The translations under genes and the position numbers were made by a program. This document shows positions 1 to 7,751 of a stretch of DNA of 42,568 nucleotides, piece after piece (positions within the stretch are counted from its first letter, which is position 1; each line of letters begins with the position of its first letter). The notes beneath the pieces are model-generated. The model searched no databases and had not been told where the DNA came from. It saw nothing but the letters and a program-made list of their open reading frames with translations. This DNA comes from Phycisphaerae bacterium (GTDB taxonomy: Bacteria; Planctomycetota; Phycisphaerae; UBA1845; PWPN01): the NCBI GenBank assembly GCA_012729395.1, contig JAAYDF010000097.1, positions 68,487 through 111,054 on the forward strand, written 5' to 3'.

Positions 1-985
1 CACGCAGTTCATCCTCGGTCTCGAAGCCGAGGGACTTGACGAACTCCTCGTTCATCTCCGGCAGCACCATCCGCTGGATGCGGCGAATGCTGAGCTCAAA
101 GTCAGCCTGCTTGCCGCGGAGTTCTTCCTTGATGTAGGTGTCGGGGATCTGCCCGCTGATCGTCCGCACCTCGCCCGCGCGGGCGCCGACCAAGGTCTCA
201 CCGAGCTTCTCCAGGACCACCCCGTCGAGGATCTGACCGCGAGCCGCCAGTTGGATGTCCTTCTGCTCTTTCAGGACCGTGCCTTCCGAGGCCATTTTCA
301 GGTCCGCGGTAATCACATCGTCCGAGGCAACCTGTCCATCCTCCGCGAGGGCTTCATAATGCCCTTGCGTGGAGCGGAAGCGGTCGATCTGTGCGGTAAC
401 CATCTCGTCGGTCACCTCGATCACCGGCCGGGTCAGCGGAATCTTCTCCAGCTCGGGCAGCTCGAATTCCGGCCGAATCTCGACCTCGCAGGAGAAGACC
501 AAGTCGCCATCCTTGGGGATCTGCATCAGCTTCATGGCTTCCTGGAAATCGAGGAGGGTCGGCGTGGCGGCTCCCTTCTCGGTCGCCCAGAGCATGGGGT
601 CGCCAAGCACCTTCAGATCGGCCTTCTCCATGGCAGCTAGACACCCGGTGCCCACCAGCTGCTGAACAAGCGTCTCGCCGACCTCGCTGCCGAACCGTTT
701 CTCCAGCAGCCGTCGCGGGGCACGCCCCTTGCGGAAGCCGGGCACGAGGGCCTCGCGGCTGAGTTCGCCGTACTGCTCCTCCAATTGCGCATCGATAAAA
801 GCCCGCGGCACCGTGATGGTCAGCTTGCGGCGAAGCGAGCCGACATCCTCAACCGCGACATCGAGGGCCTCTTTGATTTTGTCCTGCAGAGAAGGCTCGG
901 CGTTCTCGCCGGTTTCCTCGTTTGCTTCATCGATTTGACCGTCGGTCGTTTCGTCCTCGGGCCTGAGGGCCTCTTCGTCCGCCAT
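1..985 (-). CDS. tig: Trigger factor, C-terminus cut by window edge
   Basis: Ribosome-associated chaperone that binds nascent chains at the exit tunnel. The minus-strand reading from ATG 985 gives 328 residues before the window ends. After an acidic leader of about 40 residues comes the N-terminal ribosome-binding domain, with the signature GFRKGRAP that docks on ribosomal protein L23. A degenerate FKBP-type PPIase domain follows (VASDDVITADLKM to about ADFELSIRRIQ), then the start of the C-terminal chaperone arms (EEFVKSLGFETEDELR). The start is supported by AGGAG about 10 bases upstream. The acidic N-terminal extension ahead of the family core is unusual but is seen in some deeply branching bacteria. 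It lies 227 bp downstream of tRNA-Gly on the same strand and may be read through from that promoter. Family identity is certain. Confidence 0.96.
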   Translation of the reverse strand, partial: MADEEALRPEDETTDGQIDEANEETGENAEPSLQDKIKEALDVAVEDVGSLRRKLTITVPRAFIDAQLEEQYGELSREALVPGFRKGRAPRRLLEKRFGSEVGETLVQQLVGTGCLAAMEKADLKVLGDPMLWATEKGAATPTLLDFQEAMKLMQIPKDGDLVFSCEVEIRPEFELPELEKIPLTRPVIEVTDEMVTAQIDRFRSTQGHYEALAEDGQVASDDVITADLKMASEGTVLKEQKDIQLAARGQILDGVVLEKLGETLVGARAGEVRTISGQIPDTYIKEELRGKQADFELSIRRIQRMVLPEMNEEFVKSLGFETEDELR

Positions 986-1212
986 AACCAGTCACTCCTG
1001 GATCCAGCTCCCAAACCGGGCTGCCTGCCGATAGAAAAGGCCAACCGCCTTTGCCGGGCGACCCAAGTTGGCCACTGCCAAGCGTTGGTATCCGCCAGAG
1101 CAAAGCCGATTGGCCTTGTCTCGCCCGCGACCGCAGCCAACGCCTGGTGCCGGGTATCATCTTCTGACACCGCCGGCCGGTACCCCGCGGTCACGGATCA
1201 CCGTACGTCAAA

Positions 1213-1284
1213 AGCGGGTGATGGGACTTGAACCCACGACATTCACGTTGGCAACGTGACGCTCTACCACTGAGCTACACCCGC
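1213..1284 (-). tRNA. tRNA-Gly (anticodon GCC)
   Basis: Read on the minus strand, all four arms fold. The acceptor is GCGGGTG/CACCCGC, the D arm is GCTC-AGTGGTA-GAGC, the anticodon stem TCACG/CGTGA encloses loop TTGCCAA (anticodon GCC), and the T arm has the loop TTCAAGT. The discriminator is T, as usual for bacterial tRNA-Gly. CCA is not encoded; a TTTT run follows directly at the 3' end. Confidence 0.97.
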
Positions 1285-1297
1285 GGCGAACTCCCGC

Positions 1298-1325
1298 AAT
1301 ATACAAGACTCGTCCGAGGTTTCAA
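1298..1325 (-). promoter_or_regulatory. Sigma70-type promoter of tRNA-Gly
   Basis: On the minus strand TTGAAA (1320-1325) and TATATT (1298-1303) are separated by 16 bases, and the tRNA begins 13 bases after the -10 box. Position and match fit the tRNA promoter. Confidence 0.6.
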
Positions 1326-1689
1326 GCCCCGCGCGACGAAAAACACCTCGTCCCGTCCGTCCGTGGCCCCGACAGGGCCACCGCGAGGCCGGACGGCGCC
1401 CCTGAGGCCACGCCGGCTGCCCAATGAATCGGCAACTGCTGACGAAAACTCCAGCCGCAATTGATGTTGCGGCGGACAAGATTCCGTGTCACGGATGTCG
1501 ATTCTTCACCGGCAAGCATCGACCTGCCAGCCAAAACGGGGAGACAGGTCGGGTTTGCGCTCATGGGTCGCGGGTCGGCAGGTGGAATCTGTGCGGTAGG
1601 GGGCGTCGGGTGCTTCGAGGCACCGGGCCACCTCGGTCCGGGCTTCCTTGCCAGTCGAAGGCGCAGGCGACCGGTTTGGCAGTTCCGCC
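1326..1689. other. Non-coding stretch, nothing recognised
   Basis: About 360 bases between the tRNA promoter and the PEP-CTERM remnant. Open frames on both strands give arginine- and proline-rich translations without family features. I see no repeat or strong terminator here. Confidence 0.5.
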
Positions 1690-2145
1690 TTACCGCGACG
1701 CGTGCCTCCTGCGCCGGCATGAGGTCAAGGCACCGCCCAAGCAGAAAAGCATGAGCGCGGCGGGCTCAGGCAGGATTGCCGTCGTAACGATCGTGTGTGT
1801 CCAGCCGCCACTCGTGAACATCAGCCCGATGGGGAAACCGTGTCCATCCGGATCGAGCTCTGCCTCAGGCTCGATGCCGCGGACGCGGAACTCCTGCACC
1901 AAGCGGCCGGGTGCAATGATCGAGAAGCTGACCTCTCCCGCGGGGACATCGGTCGCCACTTCCAGCCTGTTTCCCGTTGCCGTGTCCCAGATGTCGATAT
2001 CAAACAGCCCGTCACCCACGGGCACCAGCTCGGTAGCCTTGAACGAGTTCCACGTGGTGTTGGTGGTCATCTCGTACTCGTAGCCGACGGCCCATTCGGG
2101 ATCGATCCCAATTGGATAGTTGATCCCTACGCCGCTGTAAGGCAA
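1690..2145 (-). pseudogene. 5'-truncated PEP-CTERM protein gene
   Basis: The 151-residue reading ends in a PEP-CTERM sorting tail: the PEP motif in ILPEPAALM, a hydrophobic stretch, then a basic RRRR cluster. Such tails mark exported surface proteins processed by an exosortase. The body (YPIGIDPEWAVGYEYE, then GDGLFDIDIWDTATGNRLEV) looks like a beta-rich secreted domain of unknown function. The only starts are weak (TTG at 2145) and no signal peptide precedes the body. The frame closes at a TGA about 30 bases further upstream, and the other frames there contain no hydrophobic leader. I infer loss of the 5' end; the neighbouring aldolase leader abuts the break. A frameshift is an alternative, since a nine-G run lies at 2210-2218. 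Confidence 0.6.
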
Positions 2146-2333
2146 GGTCGCGGTGGCGGCCCGTCCACATGCCGTTCAGATTGCCCGTAAGACGCTGCAG
2201 GGCGGCGGCGGGGGGGGGTGCAACTTGGCCACTTCGCGGGTAGACTATGCGACCCCAGCCCGGAGGTCGCTTGGTAGGCGGACCGGGTGGGATTGGGTCA
2301 GGTACCCCAGATTGAGGAAGGAGACGCACTGAC

Positions 2334-3359
2334 ATGGCACTCGTACCGATGCGCGTTCTGCTGGATCATGCGGCGGAGAATGACTACGGCTTGGCCGCTT
2401 TCAACGTCAACAACATGGAGCAAATCCAGGCGATCATGGCCGCCGCCGAGGAGACCGAATCGCCGGTCATCATCCAGGCGTCACGCGGCGCCCGTGAGTA
2501 CACCAACGACGCGTACCTGCGGCACCTGATGCTCGCGGCCGCGGAGTTGTACCCCAAGATTCCGATCGCCATGCACCTGGATCATGGGAATTCGCCGGCC
2601 ACCTGCATGAGTGCGATCGAGCAGGGCTTCACCTCGGTGATGATGGACGGCTCGCTGATGGACGACGGCAAAACGCCGTCTTCGTATGAGCATAACGTCA
2701 AGGTGACCAAGGAGGTCGTCGATGCCGCCCACGCCAAGGGTGTGACCGTCGAGGGCGAGCTGGGTTGCCTCGGTGGGATCGAGGACGGGCACGGTGCGGG
2801 GCTGACCGGCGAAGAGGCCATGAAGCACCTGACGGATCCGGCTCAGGCGGAGGATTTCTGCGCCAAGACCCGCGTGGATGCTCTGGCCGTCGCCATTGGG
2901 ACCAGCCACGGGGCCTACAAGTTCACGAAGAAGCCGACCGGCGACGTGCTGGTCATGAGCGTGATCGAGCAGATCCACAAGCGGCTGCCCAACACGCACA
3001 TGGTCATGCACGGCTCATCGAGTGTGCCCAAGGAGCTGCTGGACATCATCAACAAGTACGGCGGGCAGATGAAGGAGACCTACGGCGTACCGGTCGAGGA
3101 GATCCAGCGGGGCATCAAGCACGGCGTGCGGAAGATCAACGTGGACACCGACAACCGTCTGGCGATTACCGGTGCGATCCGCAAGGTCTTCTGGGAGAAG
3201 CCCGGCGAGTTCGATCCTCGCAAGTACCTGAGCCCTGCGCGGGCGGCGATGAAGCAGGTGTGCATTGATCGGATGGTTGCGTTCGGCCAAGCCGGCTACG
3301 CCGGGAAGATCAAGCCGGCAACCTGCAAGGAGTTCATCAGCTACTACGCGAAGAAGTGA
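2334..3359 (+). CDS. fba: Class II fructose-bisphosphate aldolase
   Basis: Zinc-dependent reversible cleavage of fructose-1,6-bisphosphate to dihydroxyacetone phosphate and glyceraldehyde-3-phosphate, in glycolysis, gluconeogenesis or Calvin-type metabolism. The 341 residues match the usual length of the Calvin-cycle-like class II subtype. HLDHG (81-85) carries the catalytic Asp and a zinc-ligand His. [18 protein letters not shown] and the later VMHGSSSVP supply further zinc- and phosphate-binding residues. The start at ATG 2334 is supported by GGAAGGAG ending 10 bases upstream. The GT39 gene follows on the same strand after 107 bp with its own SD. Codon use and GC match the neighbours. Confidence 0.96.
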   Translation: MALVPMRVLLDHAAENDYGLAAFNVNNMEQIQAIMAAAEETESPVIIQASRGAREYTNDAYLRHLMLAAAELYPKIPIAMHLDHGNSPATCMSAIEQGFTSVMMDGSLMDDGKTPSSYEHNVKVTKEVVDAAHAKGVTVEGELGCLGGIEDGHGAGLTGEEAMKHLTDPAQAEDFCAKTRVDALAVAIGTSHGAYKFTKKPTGDVLVMSVIEQIHKRLPNTHMVMHGSSSVPKELLDIINKYGGQMKETYGVPVEEIQRGIKHGVRKINVDTDNRLAITGAIRKVFWEKPGEFDPRKYLSPARAAMKQVCIDRMVAFGQAGYAGKIKPATCKEFISYYAKK

Positions 3360-3466
3360 CCAGCCGCGTTTTCGGTTGTGTCGGTGTTACGAGGGCTTCA
3401 GGATCCGCTCTCGGCCGAATGGTTCGTATGATTTCGTGTGGCCGTCTGTCTCCGGAGGCCTGACTG

Positions 3467-5296
3467 ATGAATGCTGAGAATGACCTCGATCCCCGCTCGT
3501 GCGGGGCCGGTGTGAGTCTGTCCACAGGGTTGGTGCTGCTGGTGGTTTTCGCCATCGTGGTTGCCTTCTGGGACTTGGGTGGCGGGCCGGCTCTTGGGGA
3601 TCATGAGGCGATTGTCGCCCAGTCCGCGCGCGAGATGTGCGAATCGGGCGAGTGGCTGATTCCGCACTTCAACGGCGATCCCTTCATTCGCAAGCCGCCG
3701 GGGCAGACTTGGCTTGTGGTCTTGGCCTCGTACGTGGTTGATCCGCCGGAGGTTGCTCGGCCGGTGAGCGTGCTCGCCGCTCGGGCGCCGTCCGCGGCGG
3801 CGGCGGTGTTGACGGTTCTTATGGTCTGGGCGTTGGGAAAGATGCTGTTTGGCCCGCGGACGGCGTTGGTCGCCGGGGCGATCATGGCCTGCTGCGCGGC
3901 CACGTTGTTCTTCTCGCACAACGCCCAGACTGAGATGTTGCTGACATTGTTCATCACGGCGGCTTTCGCGTGTTTTTACCGGGCCAGTCGCGGCCCAGAG
4001 GGTCGGCAGGTCGCCATGGCGGGGTTCTACGCGGCTCTGGGCCTGGGCATGCTGGCCAAGGCGCCGCTTCCGCTGGCCATGGTGGGGGTGCCGCTGTTTC
4101 TCTATTGGTTTGTGACCGTGCCGCTCAGCAAGCTGTTGGGCGATCGCGATGTGGCGACAGGCGCCCGTCCGAGCTTGGGTTCGCTGGTGATCGAGCAGCT
4201 GTGGGCGGTTCGCTGGATGTTGCCGGGCCTGATGATCTTCTTCCTGTTGGCGGTGCCGTGGCCGGTGTACGCCTGGTACAAGGTGCCCAATGCCTTGGAA
4301 CTGTGGCGCACCGAGTTCCTTGATCGTTACCAGGGGCTGCTCAAGGAGAAGCCGTTCTGGTACTACCTGCCGATGCTGTTCGCCATCGTGGTTCCCTTCT
4401 CGCTGTCGCTTCCCGAGGCGCTGGTCGCTCCATTCATCGCCCGTTATCGTCGGGATCGAGCCGGCCTGTTGTACGTCTGGACGTGGGCGGTGGTCCAGTT
4501 GGTGTTCCTGAGTACGTCGGCATTCAAACGCCCGCACTACCTGTTGCCGCTCACCCCGGCGTTGAGCCTGCTCTTGGCTCCGGTGATCGACCGGTTGTTC
4601 TTCCATGAACTGAAATCGGACCGCCGTCTCGTGCGGCTTTCGTTGTTGGCGATATTCGGCGCGGCCGTGGTGGGCGGCGTGGTCTTCATTGCCTACACCA
4701 TTCGCAAGGAACCGACGGTTTTGTGGGCCGCGTGGACGGCGATGGTTATCACCTTGGTCGGTGTCGCGGTGGCCTGTCGTCTGTTCTGGAGAGAGCGGCG
4801 AGAAGCCTGTCTGGTCACCATTCTATGCACTACGTTGTTGGCGTTTTCCTGGGCATGGACGGCCTTGGGACGCAGCGATTTCGATAACGATGAGATTCGC
4901 CTGGTGGCGGAACTGGAACGTCTGTCGATTGGTGCGAACGACAAGATCACCTGGGCGGTAGGTCGGCCTGATTCACGCCTCAGCTACTACGGTGGCAGCC
5001 ACATCAAGGCGCTCTACACGGCGGAAGAGCTTGCCTCCCGCCGGCGAGGGCGGCTGGAAGTATCCGACGACCTTCTGCTGGAAGGGGTCGCGCGGGTTGT
5101 GGATCGGCTCAAGAGCGACGAGGAGGAGTACTTCATCTTCGAGGCGGAGGATCTGGCGTTCTTCCGGCAACTTGTTGACGTGGAGTATCGCGAGGTGGTC
5201 CGTGTCGCCGCCAAGCGCAAAGGGCCGGCCAAGAGTCTGGTGGTGATCACCAACAAGTGGAACATGGGCGAAGAAGAGGACCGGCTGGCGGGGTGA
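3467..5296 (+). CDS. ArnT-like GT39 integral membrane glycosyltransferase
   Basis: A 609-residue polytopic protein of the PMT/ArnT superfamily. These enzymes use polyprenyl-phosphate sugars to glycosylate lipids or proteins on the outer face of the inner membrane. After the first membrane span (about 19-35) comes the acidic loop motif GDHEAIVAQSAREM (44-57), equivalent to the DE-containing active-site loop of ArnT, and then RKPPG (75-79). About ten further hydrophobic segments follow. The last 120 residues are soluble and contain a beta/alpha region (RLSYYGGSHIKALYT). ATG 3467 has GGAGG eight bases upstream. The acceptor cannot be told from sequence; lipid A and protein are both possible. The gene is convergent with asd. 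Confidence 0.85.
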   Translation: MNAENDLDPRSCGAGVSLSTGLVLLVVFAIVVAFWDLGGGPALGDHEAIVAQSAREMCESGEWLIPHFNGDPFIRKPPGQTWLVVLASYVVDPPEVARPVSVLAARAPSAAAAVLTVLMVWALGKMLFGPRTALVAGAIMACCAATLFFSHNAQTEMLLTLFITAAFACFYRASRGPEGRQVAMAGFYAALGLGMLAKAPLPLAMVGVPLFLYWFVTVPLSKLLGDRDVATGARPSLGSLVIEQLWAVRWMLPGLMIFFLLAVPWPVYAWYKVPNALELWRTEFLDRYQGLLKEKPFWYYLPMLFAIVVPFSLSLPEALVAPFIARYRRDRAGLLYVWTWAVVQLVFLSTSAFKRPHYLLPLTPALSLLLAPVIDRLFFHELKSDRRLVRLSLLAIFGAAVVGGVVFIAYTIRKEPTVLWAAWTAMVITLVGVAVACRLFWRERREACLVTILCTTLLAFSWAWTALGRSDFDNDEIRLVAELERLSIGANDKITWAVGRPDSRLSYYGGSHIKALYTAEELASRRRGRLEVSDDLLLEGVARVVDRLKSDEEEYFIFEAEDLAFFRQLVDVEYREVVRVAAKRKGPAKSLVVITNKWNMGEEEDRLAG

Positions 5297-5375
5297 CGAG
5301 CGCAGATCGCGACGGGGGCGGTACGCACACCGTTCCCGTGCACTGCCGGTCGAGTGCGAGAGACTCCGCCTATCG

Positions 5376-5396
5376 GCAAGGCGGCGTCTGCCTTGC
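5376..5396 (-). terminator. Hairpin just after asd
   Basis: A perfect 7-bp stem GCAAGGC/GCCTTGC with a 7-base loop lies four bases beyond the asd stop, between the convergent GT39 and asd genes. There is no clear T run on either side, so intrinsic termination is only possible. Confidence 0.35.
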
Positions 5397-5399
5397 GGG

Positions 5400-6398
5400 C
5401 TAAAGCAACTCGGCGATCTGTACGGCGTTGAGTGCCGCCCCCTTACGCAGCTGGTCGCCGCTGATGAACATCTCGATCCCGCGTCCATCGGGCTGGCTGA
5501 TGTCTTGGCGAATGCGCCCGACGAGCACATCGTCGCCGTTGCTCGACTCGAGTGGCATGGGAAAGTGGTTCTTCTCCCGGTCGTCCACCACGCGCACACC
5601 CGGAGCCGCGGCAAGGATCTCCCGGACCTGCTTCTCGCTCACCGGTTTGGCGAAGGTGATGTTGATGCTCTCGGAATGCGCCCGGGGCACGGGGACGCGG
5701 ACGCAGGTAGCGGTGATCTGGATCGCGTCGGAGTGGAACATCTTGCGCGTTTCCGTGACCATCTTCACTTCCTCTTCGTTGTAGCCGTTGTCGCCGATCT
5801 TGGAGTTGTGGCTGAAGAGGTTGAAGGCGAGGCGGTGGGGGAGAATCTTGGGAGTGACGGTCTTGCCGGCTAACACGTCGCGGCTCTGTTCCTCCAACTC
5901 GAGCATGGCCTGGTAGCCCGCTCCGCTGGCGGCCTGGTAGGTGCTGACCACCAGGCGCTGGATCGGGCACACGCGGTGCAGGGGCCAGACCGGGACCACC
6001 ATGATGATCGTCGAGCAGTTGGGGTTGGCGATGATGCCCTTGTGTGCCTTGACGTCTTCCGGGTTGACCTCGGGCACCACCAGCGGCACCTGGGGATCCA
6101 TCCGGAAGGCGGACGAGTTGTCTACAACGACAGTTCCGGCGGCCGCGGCGATGGGGGCGAACTTCTTGCTGATCGAGCCGCCCGCCGAGAACAACGCCAG
6201 ATCGACGCCCTCGAAGCTCTTCTCCGTCAGTTCAACAACCGTGTGGGGACGGCCCTGGAAGGTGATCGTCTTGCCCGCCGACCGACTGGACGCCAGGAAG
6301 GTGATCCGGTCATAGGTGAACTTGCGCTGTTCCAGGACGCGCAGAAACTCCTGTCCCACCGCACCGGTGGCACCCACAACGGCAACGTGTCGACTCAT
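5400..6398 (-). CDS. asd: Aspartate-semialdehyde dehydrogenase
   Basis: NADPH-dependent reduction of aspartyl phosphate to aspartate semialdehyde, the branch point to lysine/diaminopimelate, threonine and methionine. The 332 residues match the family. The N-terminal Rossmann motif VGATGAVGQ (8-16) binds NADP. NPNCST (125-130) carries the catalytic Cys128. PRAHSESINITF in the C-terminal half holds the substrate-binding Arg/His region, and SSAFRM is also conserved. The ATG at 6398 is the first residue of the family alignment. It is transcribed alone, divergently from the secreted protein at 6714. Confidence 0.97.
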   Translation of the reverse strand: MSRHVAVVGATGAVGQEFLRVLEQRKFTYDRITFLASSRSAGKTITFQGRPHTVVELTEKSFEGVDLALFSAGGSISKKFAPIAAAAGTVVVDNSSAFRMDPQVPLVVPEVNPEDVKAHKGIIANPNCSTIIMVVPVWPLHRVCPIQRLVVSTYQAASGAGYQAMLELEEQSRDVLAGKTVTPKILPHRLAFNLFSHNSKIGDNGYNEEEVKMVTETRKMFHSDAIQITATCVRVPVPRAHSESINITFAKPVSEKQVREILAAAPGVRVVDDREKNHFPMPLESSNGDDVLVGRIRQDISQPDGRGIEMFISGDQLRKGAALNAVQIAELL

Positions 6399-6514
6399 AC
6401 TCGGTCCTACTCCGGTAGGGTCCGCGGAAGTGCATGGCCGACGCGGCCGACGCTCCGGGACACAGTCTGCTCCGCCCGCCCCGGCGACAGACCGAGTGCG
6501 TGTGCAGACCCAAG

Positions 6515-6543
6515 ATTGTAATTTGTACCCCCCCTTGGGGCAA
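6515..6543 (-). promoter_or_regulatory. Sigma70-type promoter of asd
   Basis: On the minus strand TTGCCC (6538-6543) and TACAAT (6515-6520) are 17 bases apart. The implied leader before asd is about 110 bases. The spacer holds a run of seven G. The 315-bp asd/6714 intergenic region otherwise contains only the opposing promoter. Confidence 0.55.
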
Positions 6544-6603
6544 CTTGCGATGGACAGCTAGAACGTCACAGACCGTCATGGCCAAGCCGGGACGCCGGGC
6601 GGC

Positions 6604-6631
6604 TTGACGCGGGACTGGAATCGTCTAAAAT
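6604..6631 (+). promoter_or_regulatory. Promoter for the secreted protein and rpmA
   Basis: TTGACG (6604-6609) and TAAAAT (6626-6631) are separated by 16 bases, about 75 bases before the gene at 6714. This is one of the best promoter matches in the window and could drive both 6714-7376 and rpmA, which follows after 25 bp. Confidence 0.6.
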
Positions 6632-6713
6632 AACTGCTTCGCGACGGTTGGCGTCCGCGGGATGTGCGGTGGTCGGTGCGCCTTCATGAGGGGCGGGCCG
6701 AGACGGGTTAGGG

Positions 6714-7376
6714 ATGACCGGCATGATGCGTAACCTGTTGTCCGCATTAGCGTTCTTGGTTTGCTGGGCAGCTGTTGGGCCGGCGCTGGGGGAGATCCCG
6801 GAACCGTCCGTTGCCCCGGCGAGCTCGGAGTTGACCTTCCGGTACCGCGATCCTGAGCGGGTGTCCGTGCTGCTGCCGGGCGAGACGACCCCGACGCTGT
6901 ATTGGTACATGCTGTACACGGTGGAGAACGCAACGGGCAGCGAGGTTGATTTTCTGCCGCAGTTCACGCTGGTGACCGATACGCTCCAGGTGGTGCCGGC
7001 CGAGGTGCAGGTTAGCCCGGAAGCGTTCAAGACCATTCAGCGGCGGACGGGCGACGCCCTGTTGGTGCCGCCGGAGAAGGCGGTCGGTCGGTTGTTGTGC
7101 GGCAAGGACCAGGCGAAGCGGAGCGTGGCCATCTGGCGGGACTTCGACCCGCGGGCCAAGAGCTTCAAAGTGTTCGTCGCTGGGCTGTCGAGCGAGATGA
7201 CGCGGCTGCGGAACCCGACGTTCGACCCGGCGGAGCCGGAAAGTGATGAGAATCCGCGGCACTATGTGCTGCGGCGGACATTGGAGATTCCTTATCGGCT
7301 GCCGGTTGGCGAGTCCATGCGGCACCAGGCGGTGCCGGAGCGCCGCCCCGAGCAGCAGAAATGGATCATGAGGTAG
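6714..7376 (+). CDS. Secreted protein of unknown function
   Basis: A 220-residue protein I do not recognise. Residues about 5-26 form a signal peptide ([20 protein letters not shown]), so the product should be exported. The mature part begins with [18 protein letters not shown] and [18 protein letters not shown], which read like a beta-sandwich. Then comes a long segment ending in [10 protein letters not shown]. No catalytic motif is apparent. Start choice between ATG 6714, 6723 and 6726 is open; the SD is weak in all cases. It sits 25 bp upstream of rpmA, the place where rplU (L21) usually is, and probably shares its transcript. Confidence 0.7.
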   Translation: MTGMMRNLLSALAFLVCWAAVGPALGEIPEPSVAPASSELTFRYRDPERVSVLLPGETTPTLYWYMLYTVENATGSEVDFLPQFTLVTDTLQVVPAEVQVSPEAFKTIQRRTGDALLVPPEKAVGRLLCGKDQAKRSVAIWRDFDPRAKSFKVFVAGLSSEMTRLRNPTFDPAEPESDENPRHYVLRRTLEIPYRLPVGESMRHQAVPERRPEQQKWIMR

Positions 7377-7401
7377 TTGGCCGAAGACTGGAGAGACTTC
7401 T

Positions 7402-7653
7402 GTGGCACATAAAAAGGGACAAGGTTCAAGCCGCAACGGTCGGGACAGTAACCCGCAATATCGCGGCATCAAGCTCTATGGCGGTCAGTACGCCAAAGCG
7501 GGCTCGATCATCGTTCGTCAGTGTGGCACGCCGTTCAAAGCGGGCCGGTTCGTCGGCCGGGGCCGTGACGACAGCCTGTTCGCTCTGATCGAGGGCACGG
7601 TGGTCTTCAAGGGTCGCCGGGTCGAGATCGAGCCGCTGCCGAGCACGAACTGA
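7402..7653 (+). CDS. rpmA: 50S ribosomal protein L27
   Basis: Large-subunit protein whose N-terminal tail reaches the peptidyl-transferase centre. The 83 residues cover the whole family: [37 protein letters not shown] and [10 protein letters not shown]. The start is GTG 7402, fixed by homology and by GGAGAG five to eight bases upstream. The N-terminus starts directly at the mature Ala-His-Lys sequence, without the cleaved extension seen in Firmicutes. rplU, the usual partner directly upstream, is absent here. A strong terminator follows. Confidence 0.97.
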   Translation: MAHKKGQGSSRNGRDSNPQYRGIKLYGGQYAKAGSIIVRQCGTPFKAGRFVGRGRDDSLFALIEGTVVFKGRRVEIEPLPSTN

Positions 7654-7688
7654 CGGTCCTCTGACTGGCTGGGGACCGCAACGATATA

Positions 7689-7722
7689 GGCATGCGCCTG
7701 CGCTGGGCGCATGCCATCTTTT
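7689..7722 (+). terminator. Intrinsic terminator of rpmA
   Basis: A perfect 10-bp stem GGCATGCGCC/GGCGCATGCC with a 7-base loop is followed by ATCTTTTAT. It lies 35 bases after the rpmA stop and before the convergent araB end. The opposite strand lacks a good T run, so it mainly serves rpmA. Confidence 0.75.
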
Positions 7723-7751
7723 ATGCGCGGAGCACGGTGGCCGGCACATGG

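Noticed and set aside
3398-4606. 402-residue minus-strand open frame over GT39
   Set aside because: Antisense to a well-supported membrane protein; Gln/His/Arg-rich shadow translation.
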